In this document: piece by piece, positions 1 through 8,008 of the stretch | How the letters are laid out: each line of letters starts with the position of its first letter | Numbering within the stretch: position 1 is the stretch's first letter | Made by a program: the position numbers and the translations under genes | The notes under the pieces: model-generated | Seen by the model: only the letters and a program-made list of their open reading frames with translations | What the model was told of the DNA's origin: nothing | Database searches by the model: none | Assembly (NCBI GenBank): GCA_905182645.1 | Contig: CAJJCJ010000001.1 | Coordinates: forward strand, 62,001-126,000 | Origin: an uncultured Sulfitobacter sp. | GTDB taxonomy: Bacteria; Pseudomonadota; Alphaproteobacteria; Rhodobacterales; Rhodobacteraceae | DNA: 64,000 nt | Direction: 5' to 3'

Positions 1-1221
1 GTAGAATTTACCGGTCACAGTAGTATAAGGCATCAAGGAACCTGCGATGAGATTTTCCTTGCGTACATCCGCCGGCTCGCGGCCAACCGCGCGAGCAATT
101 GCATCAATAGTCAGCTCCATTGCGAAGCAAACACCTGGACGGGCCACTCCTCTATATGGGGTGAAGGACGGCTTGTTGGTTGCCACCGAATAAGTGTTAC
201 ATCGATATCCCTTGATATCATAAGGGCCTGGGAGGTTGCCGCCGGCTTGAGCGGCTTCTAGACAGGCCGTAAAAGGCCAGACCGAATAAGCACCCACATC
301 GACTGTGATGTCCGCATCCAAACCCAACAATTTGCCATTATTATCTGCGTAGGCAGTTATCTTGTAGTGATGTTGGCGTGTGTTGGCACCTGCAACAAGA
401 TGTTCACGTCGATCTTCCGTCCACCGAATCGGGCGTCCTGTTTTTTTGGCCACCCATGACACTGTCAGCTCTTCGGGTTGCAAAACGCATTTATAACCAA
501 AGCCACCACCAACGTCTGGGGCTATAACTCGGACCTGGCCTTGATCCATTTGCAGGAACTCGGAAATTCCGGTTCGGATTAGATGAGGAACTTGAGTCGA
601 AGTATAAACCACCAGTTGATTTGAACGCTCGTCCCAATAGCTGAGTGTTCCTTTTCCCTCCATCGGGTTCATGCATTGACGCGCCGTTTTGTATTCTCGC
701 TCGATAACAACTGTAGCGTCACGTTTTGCGGTTTCAATATCTCCTTCAAATGATGTCTCAACAAATAGATTGTCGCCCCAGTCCTCGTGCAATAGCTCAG
801 ATTGAGGTTCGCGGGCTTTCAATGCATCGATGACCGCGGGTAAAGGATCGATGTCCAAAATAACTTGTTCAGCAATATCCTCGGCCTCCGCGCGGGTCGG
901 AGCAATGCAAATTGCGATGCACTCGCCAACATATCTAACTTTGTCGCGTGCGAGCGAATGAAAATCTGAAGGCTTGTAACCAGGAAGTGACGATTCAGCG
1001 CGTATTGGTAAGACGTCGTGCAGATCATCAGCTATAAAAACTTGAGAGGAATACGCGGATGGTTTTTGAACTGAGCGGATGCGACCATGGGCGATTGGGC
1101 TGCGTACATAGGCCGCCTCCCAAAGCTTCGGGAATTTCAAATCACCGACGAACTTAGCCTGACCATGCAACAAGCGACGGTCTTCTTTTCTCTGAACTCT
1201 TGCGCCGATTCCTGTGGACAC
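1..1221 (-). CDS. CoxL/xanthine dehydrogenase-family molybdopterin-binding subunit (N-terminal 407 residues, partial)
   Basis: This is the start of a large molybdenum-hydroxylase subunit; the rest lies beyond the left edge. I chose a GTG start at 1221 because GGAGGA sits 8 bases upstream and the protein then opens with the family-typical STGIGARVQRKEDRRLLHGQ. The aldehyde-oxidase a/b hammerhead domain covers roughly residues 15-125, and DVGGGFGYK near residue 235 is the conserved Mo-cofactor-binding loop. Near residue 345 the segment PYRGVARPG replaces the AYRGAGRPE type. True CO dehydrogenases carry an AYRCSFR-type loop here, so CO oxidation is unlikely. The family hydroxylates purines, nicotinate, aldehydes and other N-heterocycles; the substrate here is unknown. 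It is divergent from a MarR gene and an ABC importer, which suggests a catabolic role. It is AT-richer than the core genes to the right. Confidence 0.85.
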   Translation of the reverse strand, partial: MSTGIGARVQRKEDRRLLHGQAKFVGDLKFPKLWEAAYVRSPIAHGRIRSVQKPSAYSSQVFIADDLHDVLPIRAESSLPGYKPSDFHSLARDKVRYVGECIAICIAPTRAEAEDIAEQVILDIDPLPAVIDALKAREPQSELLHEDWGDNLFVETSFEGDIETAKRDATVVIEREYKTARQCMNPMEGKGTLSYWDERSNQLVVYTSTQVPHLIRTGISEFLQMDQGQVRVIAPDVGGGFGYKCVLQPEELTVSWVAKKTGRPIRWTEDRREHLVAGANTRQHHYKITAYADNNGKLLGLDADITVDVGAYSVWPFTACLEAAQAGGNLPGPYDIKGYRCNTYSVATNKPSFTPYRGVARPGVCFAMELTIDAIARAVGREPADVRKENLIAGSLMPYTTVTGKFY

Positions 1222-1267
1222 TCTGACATTCCTCCAAAATTCATCTACGACATAGCTGTAGGGTACT

Positions 1268-1296
1268 TTGACAACTCATTGCTTCGGCGGTATAAT
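1268..1296 (+). promoter_or_regulatory. Consensus sigma-70 promoter of the marR gene
   Basis: TTGACA at 1268-1273 and TATAAT at 1291-1296 are separated by exactly 17 bases, a perfect match to the housekeeping promoter consensus. It points toward the MarR gene, whose ATG is at 1391. A 12-base palindrome begins 14 bases after the -10 box, so a bound repressor would block the start region. Confidence 0.85.
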
Positions 1297-1309
1297 GCGC
1301 TAAATACAA

Positions 1310-1321
1310 GTAGTATACTAC
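1310..1321. promoter_or_regulatory. Palindromic operator, probably for the adjacent MarR protein
   Basis: GTAGTATACTAC is a perfect 12-base palindrome just downstream of the consensus promoter and upstream of the marR start. A related TTAGTATATA lies at 1351-1360. MarR proteins usually bind such palindromes in the regulator-target intergenic region and autoregulate. The assignment to this MarR is inference from position. Confidence 0.6.
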
Positions 1322-1390
1322 CCATTTTTTTCAATCTTAATCTTAATCTGTTAGTATATAGAAACCGAACGATTAACTACATGGGTATCA

Positions 1391-1915
1391 ATGGAAAAAG
1401 ACGTAAAAATTGCCGACCTTTTAGAAAAAAATAAAAGACCAGGAAAAGTTCGTAGCAGAAAGTACCGTGAATTATGGTCTCGTCCAGGATACCTTGTGCG
1501 TCGCCTACATCAAATTCACGTTGGTTTATTTACGGAGGAATGCGGGGATGAGGACATAACTCCAGTCCAATTTGGGATGCTCTCAGCTTTGGATAACGAC
1601 GAGGAAATGGACCAACTTACTCTTTCAACCGCAGTTGGTGTTGACCGTGTAAGCGGGGCTGATGTGATTCGCCGATTGGAGCGTCGAGGCTTGCTAGAAA
1701 GGAACTCGTCCGAAAAGGACAAGCGCGCAAAATTAATTAAGATTACCGATGCGGGGAAGATGTATGTAAATCAAGTCAGCCCATTAATGGCTAGAGCTCA
1801 GGCAAAACTTGTAGAACCGCTTACTGCCGATGAACGCGAGGAATTTCTTCGCTTAATCAAGAAGTTGGTGGATGCAAATAATAAATCTAGTCGAGCCCCA
1901 ATGGGATCAGCTTAG
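1391..1915 (+). CDS. MarR-family transcriptional regulator
   Basis: A 174-residue protein with a MarR winged-helix fold at about residues 30-155. The recognition helix region is LTLSTAVGVDRVSGADVIRR, and the wing contains EKDKRAKLIKITDAG, matching the family DxRxxxxxLT pattern. The N-terminal 25 residues are basic and look like an extension. MarR proteins are dimeric repressors that usually release DNA on binding an aromatic or phenolic ligand. This one lies between the divergent molybdenum hydroxylase and the ABC importer, behind a consensus promoter with a palindromic operator, so it probably controls the locus and itself. The inducer is unknown. Confidence 0.9.
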   Translation: MEKDVKIADLLEKNKRPGKVRSRKYRELWSRPGYLVRRLHQIHVGLFTEECGDEDITPVQFGMLSALDNDEEMDQLTLSTAVGVDRVSGADVIRRLERRGLLERNSSEKDKRAKLIKITDAGKMYVNQVSPLMARAQAKLVEPLTADEREEFLRLIKKLVDANNKSSRAPMGSA

Positions 1916-1997
1916 TGGAAACTTAGGTTGGACGTGTTGTCATTTCAAGTTTGGGTAGGGCGGGGCGCGAGAAAAGGATTTACCTATTCCATAAAGG

Positions 1998-2007
1998 GTA
2001 GCATACT
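1998..2007. promoter_or_regulatory. Second putative MarR site upstream of the importer operon
   Basis: GTAGCATACT matches 9 of 10 bases of the half of the palindrome at 1310-1321 (GTAGTATACT). It lies 104 bases before the first permease gene, in the 195-base gap after marR. No clear -35/-10 pair could be picked out in this gap. The match suggests the importer operon is under the same regulator. Confidence 0.35.
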
Positions 2008-2110
2008 CCCTAAAGTACAAAAAAGGGAAAGCCATGCACAATAGGTCGCAATGCTCGGGGCGAGTTTTTGTCTTGCTAGCGGTACCTCAAATTAACGAGG
2101 TGAGTAAGTC

Positions 2111-2974
2111 ATGACGCTGCTTGCACAATACTTTGTTACTGGAATCGTGACGGGTTGTTTTCTGATTTTGGCAACTATTGGTTTCTCCCTAACTCGGCGG
2201 GTAGAGGGATTTCTAAACATTGCTCATGCCGAGTTGCTGGGCGTCTCAGCGTTTGTGACCTGGGGATTGAACGTTAAAGCCGCATGGCCTTTTTTACCTT
2301 CAGCGATTTTTGCAATAATTTTTACCGCAGTTGTTGGATTGGTCGTAGGGCGCTTGTTCTATGATCCGATACGCAAATTGGGGCCGGCGGTTCTGCTCAT
2401 CAGTTCAGTTGGAGTTGCATATGTCATTGGTGGATCAGTTGATGCACTTGTCGGAACAGGCATACGAACACTAAATATTCCGCTCGCCACTACATATAGA
2501 TTTTTCGGTGTTCGGATTACAGATTACCAGATGATCGTAGTAGCGTTGGCCGCGTTGACCGGGCTGTCATTAGCGGTTTTCATGAGTAAAACTAAGATTG
2601 GCCTAGCTATTGGTGCGATGGCTGACAATCCGGAACTGGCTGCATCCCGTGGGATCGATATTCTCCAAACATCACGCGCAACATGGTTGCTGTCTTCTGG
2701 TCTGGCGGGTTTGGCCGGAGTTGTTTTGGCTCTGATTGCTACTCTGTCGACAGATCTCGCTTTTCACCAGATCTTGCAGATCCTTGCTGTCGCCATTTTG
2801 GCCGGCCTTGGATCACTCTATAGTGTCATGTTGGCAGGTTTGATCGTGGGTATTGCCATGGATATGTCCGTATTCTGGATCCCTGCGGGATACAGACCTC
2901 TTATCGCTTTTGCCGTTGTGATCCTTGTGCTTTTGGTTCGACCTGAGGGCTTGTCTGGAAGGAAAAGCAAATGA
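2111..2974 (+). CDS. Branched-chain amino acid-type ABC transporter permease (LivH family)
   Basis: A 287-residue hydrophobic inner-membrane protein with about eight membrane segments, of the usual length for LivH. The central segment with MADNPELAASRGID corresponds to the conserved cytoplasmic loop that contacts the ATPases. The ATG is preceded by GAGG 10 bases upstream. It is the first gene of a five-gene importer operon and its stop overlaps the next start (ATGA). HAAT-family importers take up branched-chain amino acids, amides, urea and aromatic or heterocyclic compounds. With the adjacent molybdenum hydroxylase, an organic catabolic substrate is more likely than leucine. Confidence 0.9.
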   Translation: MTLLAQYFVTGIVTGCFLILATIGFSLTRRVEGFLNIAHAELLGVSAFVTWGLNVKAAWPFLPSAIFAIIFTAVVGLVVGRLFYDPIRKLGPAVLLISSVGVAYVIGGSVDALVGTGIRTLNIPLATTYRFFGVRITDYQMIVVALAALTGLSLAVFMSKTKIGLAIGAMADNPELAASRGIDILQTSRATWLLSSGLAGLAGVVLALIATLSTDLAFHQILQILAVAILAGLGSLYSVMLAGLIVGIAMDMSVFWIPAGYRPLIAFAVVILVLLVRPEGLSGRKSK

Positions 2975-3897
2975 ATATTGAACAACTCCTTCTCGCTGTA
3001 CTCACCTACGGGTGCCTTTATTCGGTAATGACGGTCAGCTTGAACTTGCAGTATGCTCGGGGCGGAATGATCAATTTTGGTACCGTCGCCTATTTTGCTG
3101 CTGGTGCTTATGCCTACGCGATCTTTACTCAGGAACCGCCGTCAGGTCTTGATCAATATGCCTTTGGGTTTAACTCTCCTTGGTGGGTTGGATTTATCGC
3201 AGCTGGCGTCGCCGCCTTTTTGTTTGCAATTGTAACGGGTTGGCCCACGTTGAGATTGCGTGGAGAATATCTTGCACTTACTACGTTTGCCTTTGCGGAA
3301 GTTCTTCACTCGATTTTTTTGAATGAGCGCCGAATTGGGAATGGCAGTGTTGGATTGTCCAATGTCAACAGGCCAGATTTTTCTTGGATTGGCATGTCAG
3401 ATAACTATGGATTTGCCGGAGCAGCGATTTTGTTGCTCATGTTCACGGCCTTTCTTTGCCATCGAATTTTGGCGTCGCCGTATGGTCGCGCGATAGATGC
3501 TGTCCGTGACGATGAAACTGCTGCTGAAGCAGTTGGTAAAGATATCAAACGTCTGCGATTTGAGATATTTGTAATTTCTGCTGTCCCTGTCGGCTTTGCT
3601 GGCGCGCTTTATGCGATGATAACTACATTGGTGAGCCCCGGACTCTTTACGGCTGAGGTGACGTTTTTCGTTTGGATCGCCCTCATTCTTGGTGGAGAGC
3701 ATACGATTAAGGGCGCAATTTTTGGAACTCTCGCTCTTATCTTGTTTGAAGAGGTGGTTCGTTCGTTCAATTTCGAAACTGTCAGATCAGCCGAGATTGC
3801 TGCATCTGTCGAACATATAATGACAGGTATCATCTTCATCATGATCCTACGATGGCAGCCCTTTGACCGCTTTACAAAAAAGGAGGCGGTGCAATGA
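2971..3897 (+). CDS. Branched-chain amino acid-type ABC transporter permease (LivM family)
   Basis: A 308-residue polytopic membrane protein, the partner permease of the upstream LivH-like protein. Family features include GGMINFGTVAYFAAGAYAYA near residue 30 and GRAIDAVRDDETAAEAVGKD near residue 175, which is the EAA-like loop facing the ATP-binding subunits. The start overlaps the preceding stop by four bases and the end overlaps the next start in the same way, so the three genes are translationally coupled. Confidence 0.9.
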   Translation: MNIEQLLLAVLTYGCLYSVMTVSLNLQYARGGMINFGTVAYFAAGAYAYAIFTQEPPSGLDQYAFGFNSPWWVGFIAAGVAAFLFAIVTGWPTLRLRGEYLALTTFAFAEVLHSIFLNERRIGNGSVGLSNVNRPDFSWIGMSDNYGFAGAAILLLMFTAFLCHRILASPYGRAIDAVRDDETAAEAVGKDIKRLRFEIFVISAVPVGFAGALYAMITTLVSPGLFTAEVTFFVWIALILGGEHTIKGAIFGTLALILFEEVVRSFNFETVRSAEIAASVEHIMTGIIFIMILRWQPFDRFTKKEAVQ

Positions 3898-4667
3898 CCG
3901 ACGATATCTTAGTAGTTAATAAACTGACAAAGCAGTTCGGCGGCCTCAAGGCAGTGGGTGGCCAGGGTGGATTGAGCTTCAATGTTAAGAGGGGCGCGTT
4001 AGTCGGTTTGATTGGTCCAAACGGAGCCGGTAAGTCGACGACCTTCAATCTCATTTCTGGAGTGCTTGAACCAAGTTCAGGTAGTGTAGCATTAAATGGC
4101 AAGGATCTATCCAACATCAAATCTTCGGAGATTGCGTCTCATGGACTGGGTCGGACTTTTCAGACTCCGAGGGCATTTACGTCGCTCTCTGTTCTGGAAA
4201 ACGTCATGGTGGGGGCAGGCTCGACTGGGGAACGGCTAACTTCAGTGTTTTCAGGAAGTTGGCGAACCGACGAAGCAGATATTAAATCCAAGGCAATTGA
4301 GGTTCTCCAGCAGGTTGGACTGGACGATCGTATTGGTGACATTGTAGCAAACCTTTCTGGCGGCGAACTCAGAATGCTCGAAGTTGCCCGCCAACTCATC
4401 CGAGATCCTGAGATACTTCTGTTGGACGAACCAACAGCAGGGGTTGATCCGAGCCTTCAGGGTAAATTGAGTTCCATATTGGTTGACCTTCACAATGAAG
4501 GGAGAACCTTGATTGTCGTCGAACACAATCTACACTTCCTCCTGAGCATCGCAGACGTAGTGATCGTTTTGCAGAATGGGGAATTGCTAGCTGAAGGCAC
4601 CCCTAATGAAATTAAGAACGACCAACGGGTTATCTCGGCGTATCTGGGAGATGAGTATGCAGCTTGA
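3894..4667 (+). CDS. ABC transporter ATP-binding protein (LivG family)
   Basis: A 257-residue ATPase. The Walker A motif GPNGAGKST lies near residue 42, the signature LSGGELRMLEVARQL near residue 153 and the Walker B LLLDEPTAGVDP near residue 177. The His switch is in VVEHNLHFLL near residue 206. It is coupled to the LivM-like gene upstream by an ATGA overlap, and its end overlaps the next ATPase gene. It would energise import through the LivHM-type permeases. Confidence 0.92.
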   Translation: MTDDILVVNKLTKQFGGLKAVGGQGGLSFNVKRGALVGLIGPNGAGKSTTFNLISGVLEPSSGSVALNGKDLSNIKSSEIASHGLGRTFQTPRAFTSLSVLENVMVGAGSTGERLTSVFSGSWRTDEADIKSKAIEVLQQVGLDDRIGDIVANLSGGELRMLEVARQLIRDPEILLLDEPTAGVDPSLQGKLSSILVDLHNEGRTLIVVEHNLHFLLSIADVVIVLQNGELLAEGTPNEIKNDQRVISAYLGDEYAA

Positions 4668-5364
4668 AATAACATCGCTGAAATCTGGTTACGGGAAAGT
4701 CCAAATTCTACATGGAGTAGATCTCATAGTTCCAGCCGGGGAGATAACGACTGTGCTAGGAGCAAACGGAGCTGGAAAAAGTACACTGATAAACACTATA
4801 GCGGGCCATCTGCCAGTTATGTCGGGCGGAATTCATCACAATGGCCAGGAAATGAATATGCTGAGCCCGCTGCAAACGTGCAAAGCAGGAGTAGGGATTG
4901 TTCCTCAAGAGGCAAACGTATTTGCTGAACTTAGCGTCAAAGACAATCTTCGGGTATCCTCTTTTGCTTTTGAGGGAGCTGACGAAAGGGTAAAGGAGGT
5001 CTTGAAACGCTTCCCAATCCTAGGGGAACGTGCCGACCAACTTGCTTCAACGTTATCTGGCGGAGAGCGGCAAACACTTGCTATCGCGACAGCTTTAGTT
5101 GCTGGTCCCGACATTCTAATACTCGATGAACCGACCGCTGGGCTGGCGCCAATCTTTGTTGATAGAATCGTTAGCTGGGTTTGTGAACTTGTACAGGAAG
5201 GGATGGGTGTTGCTTGGGTTGTTGAGCAAAATCCCGAAAAAATTCTGAAGGTCTCACAAAAAGCATACGTCATGGACGCTGGTAAAAACTCGGCGACAAT
5301 TGACAGTAAAACTCTTCTGCAGCCGGGCCGCTTGGAAGAGATATTATTACAGGTCCATACCTAA
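4657..5364 (+). CDS. ABC transporter ATP-binding protein (LivF family)
   Basis: A 235-residue second ATPase of the importer. It carries Walker A GANGAGKST near residue 34, signature LSGGERQTLAIA near residue 133 and Walker B LILDEPTAGLAP near residue 156. I chose the ATG at 4657 because GGGAG lies six bases upstream. The in-frame ATG at 4651 directly abuts that GGGAG, and the one at 4606 lies well inside livG. The start overlaps the end of livG by 11 bases. Confidence 0.9.
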   Translation: MQLEITSLKSGYGKVQILHGVDLIVPAGEITTVLGANGAGKSTLINTIAGHLPVMSGGIHHNGQEMNMLSPLQTCKAGVGIVPQEANVFAELSVKDNLRVSSFAFEGADERVKEVLKRFPILGERADQLASTLSGGERQTLAIATALVAGPDILILDEPTAGLAPIFVDRIVSWVCELVQEGMGVAWVVEQNPEKILKVSQKAYVMDAGKNSATIDSKTLLQPGRLEEILLQVHT

Positions 5365-5388
5365 ACACTAACCAACTTGGAGAAAACT

Positions 5389-6606
5389 ATGAAGAATGTA
5401 AAAAAGAGGAGTATGCTTCTTAATGCTGCCTTAATGTCTACTGCGCTTGCATCCGGAACACTGTCTGCTTCAGCTCAAGAAGTAACAGTTGGTGTGCTAG
5501 TGCCTTTGACGGGTGAACTTGGAGAGTTTGGTAAAATCGTCGCAAATGCGATACAGCTCGGAGTTGCAGAGATCAATGCTGCGGGTGGGACTTCATGTGG
5601 TGATATCCGCACCGTCATCGCTGATACCGGCGGCAGTCCTGAAACTGGAATCCGAGAAGCATCAAAGATGATCGAATCTGAGGGGGCGGTGGCCGTACTG
5701 GGACCAACATCCGGTGTGATGGTGGCACTAGTCGACTTGGCAAAGCGTAGCAAGACGGTAATCATGTCACCATACGCAGGTACGATAACGTTGAACGAAT
5801 TGGGTGGAGATTACGTCTATCGTACCGTTTCTTCCGATTTGGGTGATGGCGCAGCTTCTGGCCTTTGGTTGAAAGACCAGGGATATGAAAGCGTTGCGTT
5901 TCTAGTTCAAAATGAAGAGTCGACTATTTCGCCTGCACAAGTTGCGCGTACAACATTGGAAGACGCTGGTATCGAGTTAACTGATTTTGTTGTCTATAAT
6001 CCGGGACAGCCTTCTTATCAGGCTGAGTTAATTTCAGTTCTTTCACACGAACCGGATGCCATTTACTTGGCGGGGGGGCAGGAATCTGGCGTTACCGTTA
6101 TCAAAGAAGCAACCGCTGGTGGTTTCGAAGGAGAATGGCTCTTTACCGCCGATCTTGCGGTTCCGGAAATCTTTGACGCAGCCGGTGCTGATCTGCTTAA
6201 TGGTAGGGCTTACGTAGAATTTGCGGACGCTGATAACTCACTAGATGAGTACAAAGCATTTGAAGCTCTGCACATTGAAAAAGCCGGTGGCGAACCTGGC
6301 CCATTCGCTGCAAATTCTTTTGATATGATCAACCTCATTGCTTTGTCACTTGAAGCAAGTGGTCAGTGTTCTGGTGAAGGCATCAACTCGGTAATCCGGA
6401 ACGTTGCTGACGGTGAATTTGCTGTGTCTACTTTTGCAGATGGTAAAGCCGCTGTCGCCGCAGGTGAAGACATCAACTACGAAGGCGCATCCGGACCGTT
6501 GGTATTCGACGAAAGTGGAACAGTTGCCGGTGCTTATACGATTCAGGCCGCCGAAGGCGGTGAGTGGGTAAACACAAAATTCTACCCAGCAAGCTCGTTC
6601 GAGTAA
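5389..6606 (+). CDS. Periplasmic substrate-binding protein of the ABC importer (LivK/LivJ-like, Peripla_BP_6)
   Basis: A 405-residue secreted binding protein. I chose the ATG at 5389, with GGAG six bases upstream, over an in-frame TTG at 5377. The N-terminus has basic residues, a hydrophobic stretch and SASAQE, a typical Sec signal peptide cleaved after about residue 30. The mature part opens with VTVGVLVPLTGELGEFGK, typical of type I periplasmic binding proteins for amino acids and amides. Gene order (permeases, ATPases, binding protein last) and spacing support one operon. A stem-loop follows the gene. The ligand cannot be told from sequence. Confidence 0.9.
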   Translation: MKNVKKRSMLLNAALMSTALASGTLSASAQEVTVGVLVPLTGELGEFGKIVANAIQLGVAEINAAGGTSCGDIRTVIADTGGSPETGIREASKMIESEGAVAVLGPTSGVMVALVDLAKRSKTVIMSPYAGTITLNELGGDYVYRTVSSDLGDGAASGLWLKDQGYESVAFLVQNEESTISPAQVARTTLEDAGIELTDFVVYNPGQPSYQAELISVLSHEPDAIYLAGGQESGVTVIKEATAGGFEGEWLFTADLAVPEIFDAAGADLLNGRAYVEFADADNSLDEYKAFEALHIEKAGGEPGPFAANSFDMINLIALSLEASGQCSGEGINSVIRNVADGEFAVSTFADGKAAVAAGEDINYEGASGPLVFDESGTVAGAYTIQAAEGGEWVNTKFYPASSFE

Positions 6607-6619
6607 GCTAGGATGAAAT

Positions 6620-6650
6620 CCGCAAACCTCTTTTCTAAAGGGGTTTGCGG
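6620..6650 (+). terminator. Stem-loop after the importer operon
   Basis: An 11-bp inverted repeat (CCGCAAACCTC pairing with GGGGTTTGCGG, one G-T pair) with a nine-base loop lies 14 bases after the binding-protein stop. It lacks a strong T-run, so it may be a weak terminator or an mRNA-stabilising 3' hairpin. Confidence 0.5.
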
Positions 6651-6749
6651 TCATCTTAGGGAATACTTGTTTAGTAAGTTTAGATTCCTAACCAGTTGAG
6701 ACGGACGAACCTTACAACTAAAATTGCAGACCCTGATCGAGTAGTACTG

Positions 6750-7184
6750 ATGAAACCACTTCTAATTGCAATTGGAGCGTCGTTAGGGAATGCGCTGTTT
6801 ATCTATAGCCAGCGCGCATCCCCTGAAGCGCCCAATCCATTTCTTTTTTCTGCGGGAACAGTACTATTCGCGGCAGTTTTTTGTGGACTAGCGTCGTTTT
6901 GGACAAAATCTGACTCCGATACGCAATATTTGCTTTCCGCCTGGCCATACATGATGTTGGGCGGACTTGGGGTATTTATAACATTTGTTGGTTTTTTTTT
7001 ACTCCATACTGGATTTGGCGCTTCACAGTATTTGCTCGTAGCCGTTTCATCAATTTTTACGGTATCAATATTCGTTGGTGTCATCATTTTCAAAGAGCAA
7101 TTCAACTGGGTGCAGTGGGTGGCGACAACCCTTGCAGTAGGTGCGATTATTTTGTTCTCAATTGGTAGGGGCTTGAATGCCTAA
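6750..7184 (+). CDS. Half-size EamA/DMT-family membrane protein
   Basis: A 144-residue membrane protein with four predicted membrane helices, ending in the family-typical EQFNWVQWVATTLAVGAII. The ATG at 6750 gives MKPLLIAIGASLGNALFIYS; an upstream in-frame TTG at 6696 has no hydrophobic support. Full EamA proteins have two such four-to-five-helix repeats, so this is a single-repeat form that would act as a dimer, like small multidrug resistance proteins. It follows the importer operon in the same AT-rich block and is followed directly by IS sequence. Its substrate is unknown. Confidence 0.65.
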   Translation: MKPLLIAIGASLGNALFIYSQRASPEAPNPFLFSAGTVLFAAVFCGLASFWTKSDSDTQYLLSAWPYMMLGGLGVFITFVGFFLLHTGFGASQYLLVAVSSIFTVSIFVGVIIFKEQFNWVQWVATTLAVGAIILFSIGRGLNA

Positions 7185-7316
7185 GGCTTCGAAGAAAGTG
7201 TGGGGCTAGATCTCATCGGCCTGGCCGGTCGTGGATCAAACTGTAAAGATAGAGGTGGTCGCAGGAATTCGGACCAGTAGTTAAGGTGGATCAACTTGTG
7301 AAAGAGATGATCCAAA

Positions 7317-7565
7317 ATGACGAAACGAAAGAACCACTCGCCTGATTTCAAGGCCAAGGTTGCGCTTGAAGCGATCCGCAAAGAAATGACAATGGCGGAT
7401 TTATCGAAAAAATACGGCGTTCATCCGACGCAGATAGGGACTTGGAAGCGTGCCGCGATTAAGAATATGGCTGCGGGGTTTTCTAAACGAGGCGGCGATC
7501 CAGCGCAGGCCGATGACGCCGCGATAGACAAACTTCATTCCAAGATTGGTCAGTTGGTGGGGTAA
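7317..7565 (+). pseudogene. IS3-family transposase OrfA, 3'-truncated (first IS3 remnant)
   Basis: The reading frame starts MTKRKNHSPDFKAKVALEAI, a helix-turn-helix OrfA of the IS3 family. After KIGQLV the family sequence normally continues with VERDFLS. Here the homology stops at about 7558, where the end of another IS3 element begins, and the last codons and stop belong to that invader. No orfB of this copy is present, so the element is dead. The left end, somewhere in 7200-7316, could not be placed. Confidence 0.8.
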
Positions 7566-7599
7566 TCCCCCCATTTTTAATGGTGCTCAGCCGTAGAAT

Positions 7600-7871
7600 T
7601 CATGCGGCTGTTTTCAGTTTCATAGCGGGTGTGATGCCGCCGATGCCCATGTTGGGTCGCTCGTTGTTGTAAGTCCAGAGCCATTGTTGCCTGGTTCTGC
7701 GCCTCCTCGAATGGTTTCAAAGATGTATTGGCTCAGCCATTCGCCGCGGACGGTGCGATTGTAACGCTCGATATAGGCGTTCTGTTGGGGCTTGCCTGGC
7801 TGGATGTGTTCAAGCCGAACGCCGTGTTTCTCAGCCCACGTCATCAGGTCCCGACTGATAAACTCGGTCCC
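7600..7871 (-). pseudogene. IS3 OrfB transposase, C-terminal fragment
   Basis: On the minus strand the frame reads TEFISRDLMTWAEKHG, then KPQQNAYIERYNRTVRGEWL, the end of the IS3 DDE integrase core with the catalytic Glu region. A one-base insertion after FETI and a compensating shift further on scramble the tail before the true stop at 7600. The fragment begins abruptly at 7871, where the IS110 element was inserted. The other part of orfB is at 9503-10031. Confidence 0.8.
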
Positions 7872-7901
7872 ATAACACCTTCGGAATGATGTTGATCAAA
7901 A

Positions 7902-7989
7902 GGCTATGATCGCCTGCGCAGCCCTCATATAGCGCAGCAGGTGGTCATAGCCGGGTCTCAGGTCTCTACAGTGGTTTTGCACAAACCAC
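7902..7989 (+). other. Two hairpins in the IS110 left non-coding end
   Basis: GGCTATGA (7902-7909) pairs perfectly with TCATAGCC (7945-7952), enclosing further pairing of CCTG with CAGG. A second hairpin has a perfect 7-bp stem, GTGGTTT/AAACCAC (7971-7989), with a five-base loop, ending 19 bases before the transposase start. IS110-group elements encode a bridge RNA in non-coding ends, so this may be part of one. That role is inference. Confidence 0.4.
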
Positions 7990-8008
7990 ACCGCAAGGGA
8001 GACCGACT

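Noticed and set aside
1087..1434. 115-residue plus-strand open frame over the start of the molybdenum hydroxylase
   Set aside because: It lies antisense to a well-matched CoxL frame and across the consensus promoter; no protein family resemblance.
7205..7316. Left terminal repeat of the first IS3 remnant
   Set aside because: The region probably contains it, but without its partner end I could not place it.
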